A stretch of 21,923 nt of DNA, taken from a virus. How positions within the stretch are numbered: position 1 is the stretch's first letter; each line of letters starts with the position of its first letter. A model generated the notes under the pieces. It saw only the letters and a program-made list of their open reading frames with translations. It was not told the DNA's origin and ran no database searches. The position numbers were made by a program, and so were the translations under genes. Shown here in pieces: positions 15,761-20,883 of the stretch. Where the stretch lies: the IMG/VR virus record IMGVR_UViG_3300009508_000072, positions 1-21,923 of that record. One strand, written 5' to 3'.

Positions 15761-15998
15761 AGAGATACCCCTTTGCAATGTGTTCCTCAAGGTAACGTAG
15801 TTCAAACTGTAGCTGGTCAGCCTTAGCTTCTTCTTCAAGCCACTCAGCCTCCTCTATAGCAGCCCTCAGGTGGCCTCTCCTACTACTGGCTAGGGTAACC
15901 CTATTCAAGTTGGCAACACCCGTCCTAGCCCTCTCTATGGAAGCCTTAAGGTCATCCCCTTCAAGTTCATACCCCATTGGTTCTTCATACATAGCCAT
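15744..15998 (-). CDS. Hypothetical 84-aa helical acidic protein
   Basis: Very helical and charged (LKASIERARTGVANLNRV, then RAAIEEAEWLEEEAKADQLQFELRYLEEHI), with a likely coiled coil at about 43-72. I do not recognise a family. AAGGA is about 10 bases ahead of the ATG, and the gene starts 3 bases after the stop of the SleB-like gene. An ATG two codons later is an equal alternative start. Confidence 0.6.
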   Translation of the reverse strand: MAMYEEPMGYELEGDDLKASIERARTGVANLNRVTLASSRRGHLRAAIEEAEWLEEEAKADQLQFELRYLEEHIAKGYLYEPDF

Positions 15999-16001
15999 AA
16001 T

Positions 16002-16388
16002 CTATTCTTCCTTCTCTATATAAAATGTATGGTTGCCCCATTGACCAACCTCTTTTAATTTATCTGCCCAGTAGGGCCTACTGTCAAGTGTGTGGTAGTG
16101 AGTAGCTGCTGAGCATATACCACAGCCATTGAGTAGCATATCGTAGGCAATTATCTGTGCCCTAAGGTAAGCCTCTACATTCTTAGGCTTATCTGGCTTG
16201 CCATCATGTGTCCAAGAGAAAGCTTTCTTGCTATATACTACGTCACATATCTCATTGGGAAACTTGTCACTATAGACACGGTTCATTGTAACCTCAGCGA
16301 CCAATAGTTGACCGTCATAGTCTTGGTTACGTGCCTCCCAGTATACGTTTAAGGCTAGGCAAGTAGCTGCTGCCGTCGTTAGTATCAT
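16002..16388 (-). CDS. SleB/CwlJ-type cell wall hydrolase
   Basis: This 128-aa protein is nearly only the hydrolase-2 (SleB) domain: CLALNVYWEARNQDYDGQLL (catalytic Glu at 18), VAEVTMNRVYSDKFPNEICDVVY, FSWTHDGK and ATHYHTLDSRPYW. The family cleaves peptidoglycan glycan strands and is used as an endolysin by several marine phages. The N-terminus is short and not a clear signal peptide, so export would need a holin or the 35-aa membrane peptide nearby. It overlaps the methyltransferase-like gene by 4 bases (ATGA). It lies on the early strand, far from the structural genes. Confidence 0.85.
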   Translation of the reverse strand: MILTTAAATCLALNVYWEARNQDYDGQLLVAEVTMNRVYSDKFPNEICDVVYSKKAFSWTHDGKPDKPKNVEAYLRAQIIAYDMLLNGCGICSAATHYHTLDSRPYWADKLKEVGQWGNHTFYIEKEE

Positions 16389-17095
16389 TGTTTGTTAGCC
16401 TCATATACTGCACGGGCAAAGCCACGTGGGGTTGCTGATCTAATGTTCTTGGTCTTCATACTCTTGCCACCTAGCTTGAGGTGCTGCCTAGCATAGCCAT
16501 CCTCCACTGTGACAGGTCTAAAGGATGGCATCACAAAGCCATTGCCTGTCCATAGGCAAGTCTTCTTAGGGTAGGCATCACGTGCAGCTATGTATTGAGG
16601 CCACTCAGGATGCTCAGCCTGACACAGTGGTATATACCCACCATATAGGTAAGGATGGAAGGAGTAGTCAGGCTTACGCCACTTGGTTGCTAGCACAGAG
16701 ACAGGGTTTTCCACATAGTATGGCACCCCTAAGTCATCAAACAATTCACCACACCACATAGCATAGGACACAGCCTTGCTTTGAAAGTCAGGGTCACGGC
16801 CAGCCTTTGACTTAAAGTGTGCTGCCCCACTCACTGCCATATCTGTGCATACTGGGAAGGCCATAGCAAACGACACCCTTTGATCTTTAAAGCCATCATA
16901 CATAGCACAGATAGTTTCATAGGAGTGCAGGTCAGCGTGTAGATATTGGATAGATCCACCACCCTTAAAGCTTTCAATCAGTTGGTCGTCATGTTGAATG
17001 TCATAGGCGTAGCACTCATAGCCTGCCTCAGCCCACGGTTTAAGTGCTTCACCTGTGAAGTCATAAAGACTTATTACTATTCCCTTGCTTGTCAT
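16385..17095 (-). CDS. C5-cytosine methyltransferase-like protein
   Basis: A 236-aa protein with a Rossmann-like start, SLYDFTGEALKPWAEAGYECYAYDI (SAM-binding region, about 9-32). A Cys motif FPVCTDMAVSG at 80-90 (Cys 83) takes the place of the PC motif. YYVENPVS at 127-133 corresponds to the ENV motif. It is shorter than full C5 methyltransferases (over 300 aa) and has a Pro-Val-Cys instead of Pro-Cys, as in short phage Dcm-like proteins. It might protect phage DNA, or have taken on another base-modifying role; activity is not certain. It overlaps both neighbours by 4 bases and has AAGGG 8 bases ahead of the ATG. Confidence 0.7.
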   Translation of the reverse strand: MTSKGIVISLYDFTGEALKPWAEAGYECYAYDIQHDDQLIESFKGGGSIQYLHADLHSYETICAMYDGFKDQRVSFAMAFPVCTDMAVSGAAHFKSKAGRDPDFQSKAVSYAMWCGELFDDLGVPYYVENPVSVLATKWRKPDYSFHPYLYGGYIPLCQAEHPEWPQYIAARDAYPKKTCLWTGNGFVMPSFRPVTVEDGYARQHLKLGGKSMKTKNIRSATPRGFARAVYEANKQ

Positions 17096-17289
17096 GCATC
17101 TACCCCTTCTAATTCTTTCATGCTCAGTAGCAGGTCGGGCAAGCTGTCAAAGCAAGCCACACTCCTGTTGTCCTTAGTCGCTAGGTATCCCTCTGCCCAG
17201 TCAAACGACAACACCCACCCTTGCCACAATACCTTGCGTCCATTGCATATCATAGCCATAGTCTTTTCTATTTGTCCTAAGGTCATCAT
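17092..17289 (-). CDS. Hypothetical 65-aa protein
   Basis: Reads MMTLGQIEKTMAMICNGRKVLWQGWVLSFDW and goes on to SLPDLLLSMKELEGVDA; a beta-hairpin between two helices is likely. I do not recognise it. AGGGG lies 7 bases before the ATG and the gene overlaps both neighbours by 4 bases (ATGA), part of a chain of coupled small early genes. Confidence 0.6.
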   Translation of the reverse strand: MMTLGQIEKTMAMICNGRKVLWQGWVLSFDWAEGYLATKDNRSVACFDSLPDLLLSMKELEGVDA

Positions 17290-17522
17290 TGCTTCACCCC
17301 TAATTTAAAGAATACCTGACAAGCTTTATCAAACCCGTGACTGTCTACGCCCCTGCTAAACTCCCCCTTAGTTATGTTATTCCCTTTAGTGTTAGTCATC
17401 TTTGTTAACCTCTCCTCTCCTGCTACCTTATCAGTCACCCAAAGGTATCCCCCTAGCCATTCGGCTATGTAGCTAGTGCTTTCCCATAGATCCGGAAGCT
17501 CCGTCTTATATTCTTTTAACAT
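17286..17522 (-). CDS. Hypothetical 78-aa protein
   Basis: Reads MLKEYKTELPDLWESTSYIAEWLGGYLWVTD, followed by a basic, Gly/Asn-rich middle and a C-terminal helix (DKACQVFFKLG). I do not recognise it. GAGGGG stands 7 bases before the ATG, two bases after the stop of the preceding small gene. Probably an early host-takeover type gene from its place, but nothing in the sequence proves this. Confidence 0.6.
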   Translation of the reverse strand: MLKEYKTELPDLWESTSYIAEWLGGYLWVTDKVAGEERLTKMTNTKGNNITKGEFSRGVDSHGFDKACQVFFKLGVKQ

Positions 17523-17524
17523 AT

Positions 17525-17680
17525 CTATTCCCCTCTAATTACTTTAAAATATTCTAGGTTCTTATCTTTCTTCATGCTCTTGATATACTCAAGCAACAAT
17601 ACACTTTCTTCCCCTATAGATGCCGACCATCTTTCTATTGGTTCATCTTTAAATTTTAGGTAGACCTTTAACATACTCAT
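17525..17680 (-). CDS. Hypothetical 51-aa protein
   Basis: Reads MSMLKVYLKFKDEPIERWSA, then SIGEESVLLLEYIKSMKKDKNLEYFKVIRGE. A beta-alpha-beta pattern is likely. GGAG is 8 bases before the ATG, and the start overlaps the stop of the upstream membrane peptide by 4 bases. Unknown family. The strong ribosome binding site and coupling on both sides support a real gene. Confidence 0.6.
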   Translation of the reverse strand: MSMLKVYLKFKDEPIERWSASIGEESVLLLEYIKSMKKDKNLEYFKVIRGE

Positions 17681-17766
17681 TTGAAATACTCCCCCCATGT
17701 TTCAGCTATTAAAGCTGCAGCACATATGATTAAGAAAAAGATTGTAACGTAAAAGATTATTTCCAT
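17677..17766 (-). CDS. 29-aa membrane peptide
   Basis: Reads MEIIFYVTIFFLIICAAALI and ends AETWGEYFK: one hydrophobic helix with a short polar tail. It joins the upstream gene by a TAATG overlap and the downstream gene by ATGA, with GGGG 7 bases before the ATG. Function unknown; small inner-membrane peptides of this kind are frequent in early regions of phages. Confidence 0.5.
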   Translation of the reverse strand: MEIIFYVTIFFLIICAAALIAETWGEYFK

Positions 17767-18359
17767 TAGTCTACCCCATGTATTCTACGCCATGCCACCC
17801 ATGTAGCAGCTTGCATTTGATAGGCTGTCATTCCGTGTTTCTTGCCTGCCTTGCTATAAGCTGCCTGCAATTCAAGGCGAAGCTTCTTGCCTATGCTTGG
17901 CACCTCCTGCATGGTACGTCTGTCAGCGTTAGCAATGCACCATGCATGGCCATCAATCACACAAACATCAGCACCCATGATGCACAAGAAAAAGTCTGTT
18001 ATCTTTGGGCCTCTCAATATGAATGCTGTATCATTAGCATCATGTGGCATAGATTGTAGGATTGACCAAGCTTTATCTCTCATTGTCTTATATGTGCATG
18101 GTGTGCATTCTTCCAAGTATCCACCATCAACAAATGTTTTACACATGTAATGTGCATCAACTAAATTTCTATTCCATTTATTTGTAGGGGATAATGCCGC
18201 AACTACACCAACAACAATGTGCAAGGGTAATTGATGACAATCAGCCATGCTTTGGCATTCTTGCAATGCATTTGTGTACCATGTTTTGCCGTGCTGCAAT
18301 TCATTGGGCGTTACTTGTTCAAAGACTTTCAAGATATTCTTTACATAATGCTTTGTCAT
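17766..18359 (-). CDS. Conserved phage protein, possibly glycosylase/HhH-like fold
   Basis: A 197-aa protein with segments I know from many tailed phages without a firm function: VVAALSPTNKWNRNLVDA (about 51-68), ILRGPKITDFFLCIMG, DVCVIDGHAWCIAN and AYQMQAATWVAWRRIH. The order of an LSP..KW..N helix, a conserved ..GPKI..FF segment and an Asp-containing IDGHA recalls helix-hairpin-helix DNA glycosylases, but the classical Lys/Asp HhH-GPD motif is not seen. Treat the fold as a guess. AGGAG lies 9 bases ahead of the ATG, in the end of the upstream gene. Confidence 0.65.
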   Translation of the reverse strand: MTKHYVKNILKVFEQVTPNELQHGKTWYTNALQECQSMADCHQLPLHIVVGVVAALSPTNKWNRNLVDAHYMCKTFVDGGYLEECTPCTYKTMRDKAWSILQSMPHDANDTAFILRGPKITDFFLCIMGADVCVIDGHAWCIANADRRTMQEVPSIGKKLRLELQAAYSKAGKKHGMTAYQMQAATWVAWRRIHGVD

Positions 18360-18363
18360 TGCC

Positions 18364-18615
18364 CTATGCTCCTACCATTGTTGCATCTGCTAATTGATTG
18401 TATTTCTTACCCTGTCTTACTTCACCTAAGATAAGCTTATACACCCATGCGCTACTAATTGCATAGGTAAACATTGCATCTGATTTAGTAATAACTTTAA
18501 TGGGTGCCCCTCCGTCTACACCTTGAGGGGATAGGACGATAGAATATCTAGGCCCGCCATTGGGTGTATTGGTCAAGCGCTTCATGTCCAGTATTTGATA
18601 TTTGTTATATGTCAT
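18364..18615 (-). CDS. Hypothetical 83-aa protein
   Basis: Reads MTYNKYQILDMKRLTNTPNGGPRYSIVLSPQG, then a helix (SDAMFTYAISSAWVYKLILGE) and a short polar end. I do not recognise it. AGGGGG is about 9 bases before the ATG. It is the second gene of the early leftward unit, 16 bases after the 57-aa gene. Confidence 0.6.
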   Translation of the reverse strand: MTYNKYQILDMKRLTNTPNGGPRYSIVLSPQGVDGGAPIKVITKSDAMFTYAISSAWVYKLILGEVRQGKKYNQLADATMVGA

Positions 18616-18631
18616 AGTATCTTTCCCCCTA

Positions 18632-18805
18632 TTAATTGAACTTAGTTGAACGAATAATCATAGCGGCATAGTCGGGGCGATTAGATTGTACCCAACCGTT
18701 ATTGCAACGCAAGCAAAGCTTTTCAGTTACATCATTATAGCTGACATAGTAAAAGCCAGTCACCTTGCACAATTCCTTAATGTCTTTCCAGGTTGTCTTT
18801 GTCAT
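18632..18805 (-). CDS. Hypothetical 57-aa protein, first leftward early gene
   Basis: Reads MTKTTWKDIKELCKVTGFYY, then SYNDVTEKLCLRCNNGWVQS; Cys at 13, 31 and 34. I do not recognise it; the LCLRC pair might bind metal but one partner is missing. The frame stays open to 18853, but that start would lie upstream of the transcript start predicted from the promoter at 18843-18870. The ATG at 18805 has AGGA 9 bases ahead and is the better start. First gene of the early unit. Confidence 0.65.
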   Translation of the reverse strand: MTKTTWKDIKELCKVTGFYYVSYNDVTEKLCLRCNNGWVQSNRPDYAAMIIRSTKFN

Positions 18806-18842
18806 ATCATTTAATCCTTGTTTAATTGTTTCTCTTAATCTC

Positions 18843-18870
18843 GATATATACAAGGTTTTAAAAGTGTCAA
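18843..18870 (-). promoter_or_regulatory. Sigma70-like promoter for the early leftward genes
   Basis: On the minus strand TTGACA (18870-18865), a 16-base spacer and TATATC (18848-18843; 4 of 6 to consensus). It lies about 38 bases ahead of the 57-aa start at 18805. The -35 and spacer equal those of the two replication promoters; the -10 is weaker. Confidence 0.55.
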
Positions 18871-18973
18871 GGGGGAAAAGAATAATAAAATGTCATTAGC
18901 ATACTTAATAGAACGACAACTATAGACTGATAGACAGACCCTATTAAAAAGTATGGGGTTGGGTGTACATACC

Positions 18974-19009
18974 ATACGTAAGTATGTATTGGTATCAATA
19001 CGTTAGTAT
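18974..19009 (+). repeat. Two 12-bp direct repeats, 24 bp apart
   Basis: ATACGTAAGTAT (18974-18985) and ATACGTTAGTAT (18998-19009) differ at one base and start 24 bases apart, close to two and a quarter helical turns. Each copy is itself near-palindromic. They lie between two leftward promoters and could be protein binding sites. Confidence 0.5.
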
Positions 19010-19052
19010 AAAGGATGGGTGGAGTAGGTGTATTTGACTTGCAATGTGTTAT

Positions 19053-19080
19053 ATTATAACATATGTAATAAATATGTCAC
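19053..19080 (-). promoter_or_regulatory. Second sigma70-like leftward promoter
   Basis: On the minus strand GTGACA (19080-19075), a 16-base spacer and a perfect TATAAT (19058-19053). Its transcript would run left across the direct repeats at 18974-19009 and on into the early genes, giving a long untranslated leader of about 240 bases. Confidence 0.5.
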
Positions 19081-19225
19081 AGTAGTGGTATCCTGGCCAC
19101 AATGTTGCAGGAATATCACAATGTGTTACCTAGAAGACACACTTAGGGGCATAGAGGGGGTTAGGGGGTAAGCCCTATTCATGAAATACGACTAAAGATT
19201 TTCTATATAAAATTTACTACCCTAC

Positions 19226-19266
19226 AAAAATAAAGAAACCCTCCACCAGAATTAACTGGGGAGGGT
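19226..19266 (-). terminator. Strong intrinsic terminator on the minus strand
   Basis: ACCCTCC (19238-19244) pairs with GGAGGGT (19260-19266) and CCAG (19246-19249) with CTGG (19256-19259). This gives an 11-bp stem with one bulged A and a six-base loop (AATTAA). Read leftward it is followed at once by TTTCTTTATTTTTG, a good U-tract. No protein gene on the minus strand lies to its right. Confidence 0.8.
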
Positions 19267-19283
19267 CAACTTGTCGAGGGCCA

Positions 19284-19335
19284 ACTTCAAGTATGTTACT
19301 TTAAGTATGTTACTTTAAGTAACTTACTTTAAGTA
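19284..19335 (+). repeat. 14-bp tandem repeat array, four copies
   Basis: The core ACTTTAAGTA starts at 19284 (variant ACTTCAAGTA), 19298, 19312 and 19326, exactly 14 bases apart. Copies are joined by TGTT, TGTT and ACTT. Each core with flanks forms a short palindrome (GTTACTT-T-AAGTAAC or CTTACTT-T-AAGTAAG). The spacing and palindromic nature recall iterons or repeated operator sites. Confidence 0.75.
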
Positions 19336-19403
19336 AGGGTACTATAGACGAAGTAAACTCCTACTCCTATAATATTCTAATGTAGAAGGAGTTGTCTACC
19401 CTT
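19335..19403. repeat. Long imperfect inverted repeat between the two repeat clusters
   Basis: AAGGGTA (19335-19341) pairs with TACCCTT (19397-19403), GAC (19347-19349) with GTC (19394-19396), and AACTCCT (19356-19362) with AGGAGTT (19387-19393). The AT-rich loop holds TATAATATT. The stem joins the four-copy and the two-copy 14-bp clusters into one symmetrical structure, in DNA as a cruciform or in RNA as a hairpin. Confidence 0.55.
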
Positions 19404-19423
19404 TAAGTAACTTACTTTAAGTA
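19400..19423 (+). repeat. 14-bp tandem repeat, second cluster of two copies
   Basis: The core recurs at 19400 (variant CCTTTAAGTA) and at 19414 (ACTTTAAGTA), again exactly 14 bases apart. The run from 19402 to 19426 repeats the end of the first cluster (TTTAAGTAACTTACTTTAAG) base for base. Confidence 0.75.
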
Positions 19424-19463
19424 AGGGGAATACTATTAGGGCCCCTCTCGGAGGGGTAATGAA

Positions 19464-19492
19464 ATTATACATGGTTTTGTCGTACTTGTCAA
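19464..19492 (-). promoter_or_regulatory. Perfect consensus sigma70 promoter, leftward
   Basis: On the minus strand TTGACA (19492-19487), a 17-base spacer and TATAAT (19469-19464): full consensus in both hexamers and spacing. Its transcript would start near 19457 and run into the repeats and the terminator at 19226-19266. Confidence 0.85.
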
Positions 19493-19516
19493 GCCCCCTA
19501 CTAATAATACATGGGG

Positions 19517-19545
19517 TTGACAGATAAAATAAGGTGTGGTATAAT
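19517..19545 (+). promoter_or_regulatory. Perfect consensus sigma70 promoter, rightward (late/structural unit)
   Basis: TTGACA (19517-19522), a 17-base spacer and TATAAT (19540-19545), full consensus. It lies about 62 bases before the terminase-like start, with the transcript start expected near 19552. The 24 bases between the two back-to-back -35 boxes, together with the boxes, form an inverted repeat: TGTCAA-G-CCCC and GGGG-TTGACA. Confidence 0.88.
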
Positions 19546-19577
19546 TGCAACATTGCCTTAATTATATAAATGCCTTT

Positions 19578-19595
19578 AGTAGCTAGTAGGCTACT
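19578..19595 (+). promoter_or_regulatory. Hairpin in the 5' leader of the rightward transcript
   Basis: AGTAGC (19578-19583) and GCTACT (19590-19595) pair around the loop TAGTAG. It lies between the start of transcription and the first gene, 18 bases ahead of the ATG. It may shape translation or stability; no riboswitch family is recognised. Confidence 0.35.
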
Positions 19596-19613
19596 CTTGC
19601 TAAGAAAGAACTA

Positions 19614-20150
19614 ATGAATCTCATGATGTTCTCTATAGATCAATTAAAAGCTAGTAACGGTAAGACTATGAGTAAGAGGCTCTTCTATGAGCTTTGTTAC
19701 ACTGATCCCTCTCAGGCTCTCTTTACATTGAAGGAGAGAGACTTAGTAGTTAGGGGTAAGACTATGTTGTCGTTACAGCAGCTATACCTTAGCTTAGTAC
19801 CTAACGACCCAACTGAGTATGAGTTTGCTATGACTCTCTTTGGTTCATGGGAGATATGGCAAGACTTTAATAAGTCACCAGTACTCAAGCCTTACATTGC
19901 TCGTTGGCGTAAAGAGGCTGAGATTAAAGTTAAGAGTGAGGCTATTAAGTCTATAGCTGAGGAGATGAGGAGTGGTGGTCGTTCCTCCTTCGGGGCAGCT
20001 AAGCTTCTCCTTGAACGTGGTTGGTTAGATAAAGAGGCTGCTTCTCAGGCTAAGCGTAAGCTTCAAGAGAAGGAAGATGAAGAGTTAGACAAAGAAGCTC
20101 GTACTCTTCTCAGTGAGGATGCTGAACGTTTAGGGATTAGGGTAAACTAG
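19614..20150 (+). CDS. Terminase small subunit-like protein
   Basis: This 178-aa protein is helical, with KTMSKRLFYELCYTDPSQALFTLKERD, LSLQQLYLSLVPNDPTEYEFAMTLFGSWEIWQ, PYIARWRKEAEIKVKSEAI and AAKLLLERGWLDKEA, then a charged coiled tail. The pattern (LFYE..., LFTLK..., LYL...DPTEYEFA...W..W, PYI..WR.E...) is that of proteins usually called terminase small subunit in marine podoviruses. They recognise phage DNA for packaging. No HTH motif is plain. It is the first gene behind the strong rightward promoter. The ribosome binding site is weak (AAGAAAG). The large subunit is not in the window, so the call stays moderate. Confidence 0.55.
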   Translation: MNLMMFSIDQLKASNGKTMSKRLFYELCYTDPSQALFTLKERDLVVRGKTMLSLQQLYLSLVPNDPTEYEFAMTLFGSWEIWQDFNKSPVLKPYIARWRKEAEIKVKSEAIKSIAEEMRSGGRSSFGAAKLLLERGWLDKEAASQAKRKLQEKEDEELDKEARTLLSEDAERLGIRVN

Positions 20151-20153
20151 CAA

Positions 20154-20447
20154 ATGAGTAAGAAGCCTAACATAACTAATATTGCTTCAGGTTATGCAAG
20201 CAACACACAGCTTAATGCTAACTTCCAGGCATTACAGAATGCTTTTGATAATACTCTGTCGTTAGATGGCAGTACTCCTAATGCTATGCAAGCTGACTTT
20301 GATTTGAATGGCAATGATCTACTTAACGTACAGTCTATCTATGTTAATGGTGTTAACATCTTAAATGTTTTAGATAATGTAACTGTAAGCACAGCTTCAC
20401 CTTCTGGTGGTAACAATGGTGATATTTGGTTTAAAGTATCTAGCTAA
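20154..20447 (+). CDS. Short tail-fibre-type protein (97 aa)
   Basis: Reads MSKKPNITNIASGYASNTQLNANFQALQNAFDNTLSLDG, then STPNAMQADFDLNGNDLLNVQSIYVNG. The segment NxNFxxLxxAF.NTLSLDGSTPN.M.ADFDLNGNDLLN is common at the N-terminal end of phage tail fibres and in short separate fibre parts, where it forms a helix followed by beta repeats. Here it is a stand-alone protein ending SGGNNGDIWFKVSS, a segment also typical of fibre ends. It starts 3 bases after the terminase-like gene and precedes other appendage genes. Confidence 0.65.
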   Translation: MSKKPNITNIASGYASNTQLNANFQALQNAFDNTLSLDGSTPNAMQADFDLNGNDLLNVQSIYVNGVNILNVLDNVTVSTASPSGGNNGDIWFKVSS

Positions 20448-20479
20448 TTAAGAATTAAAACTAATAAGGGAATTAAACA

Positions 20480-20872
20480 ATGGCTGCTCTATCAGATTAT
20501 GCTGAGAAGCTTGTACTTGATTGGCTAATGACTACAGGGTCTGCCACTCGTCCTACAACTTGGTACATAGCTCTATACACTGGTGCTCCCTCTGATTCAG
20601 GTGGTGGTACTGAGGTATCAGGTAATGGTTACGCAAGGCAATCAGTTGCATTCGATGCAGCTTCATCCCCTGGGGGCACTACAGCTAATTCAGCAGATGT
20701 GTCGTTCACTGCTAGTGGTGGTTCCTTTGGTACTGTAACTCACTTGGGTATCTTTGATGCTTCAACAAGTGGTAACCTTATCTGGCATGGCTCGTTGACA
20801 GCTTCTAAAGCTATTGACGATGGTGACACACTTACATTTACAGCGGGTAACATTGACCTGACTATGGCCTAA
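20480..20872 (+). CDS. Phage tail/appendage protein (130 aa)
   Basis: Contains SDYAEKLVLDWLMTTGSATRPTTWYIALYTGAPSDSGGGTEVSGNGYARQSVAF, a pattern I know from a wide family of small phage virion proteins (helix followed by a beta-sandwich, with the WYIALYTG and GYARQ marks). The rest is Ser/Thr/Gly-rich strands (FGTVTHLGIFDASTSGNLIWHGSL). It probably sits in the tail or capsid decoration; the exact site is unknown. The ribosome binding site AAGGGA lies before the ATG. Confidence 0.7.
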   Translation: MAALSDYAEKLVLDWLMTTGSATRPTTWYIALYTGAPSDSGGGTEVSGNGYARQSVAFDAASSPGGTTANSADVSFTASGGSFGTVTHLGIFDASTSGNLIWHGSLTASKAIDDGDTLTFTAGNIDLTMA

Positions 20873-20883
20873 GGCATAGCATC

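Larger units (their letters stand above)
18871..19225. other. Non-coding AT-rich control region, left part
   Basis: No frame above about 18 codons with a ribosome binding site exists on either strand. It holds a minus-strand promoter (19053-19080), a pair of 12-bp direct repeats (18974-19009), a run of short inverted repeats (CATAC-GTAA-GTATG, TATTG-GTAT-CAATA), and three G-tracts at 19146-19168. With the repeats to its right it could hold an origin of replication, but no initiator site can be named. Confidence 0.5.
19226..19457 (-). ncRNA. Predicted structured non-coding RNA of about 230 nt
   Basis: A perfect consensus promoter (19464-19492, minus) predicts a start near 19457, and a strong intrinsic terminator ends at 19226. 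The minus strand between them contains no ATG. The RNA would begin with a tight stem (CCCCTC-TCG-GAGGGG, 19442-19456), then carry a long imperfect hairpin over 19335-19403, the six 14-nt repeat copies, and the terminator stem. It could be a regulatory RNA, an antisense or decoy RNA, or a primer RNA for replication. It is predicted from sequence signals only. Confidence 0.55.

Noticed and set aside
19031-19060. Plus-strand TTGACT-N15-TATAAC
   Set aside because: The spacer is short, and the only plus-strand frames downstream before 19614 are under 15 codons.
19146-19168. G-quadruplex-like stretch with three G-tracts
   Set aside because: Only three tracts of four to five G in reach; a fourth is needed for a one-strand quadruplex.
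18874-19613. Search for a CRISPR array in the repeat region
   Set aside because: The repeats are 14-bp tandem units without unique spacers of constant length, so this is not a CRISPR.
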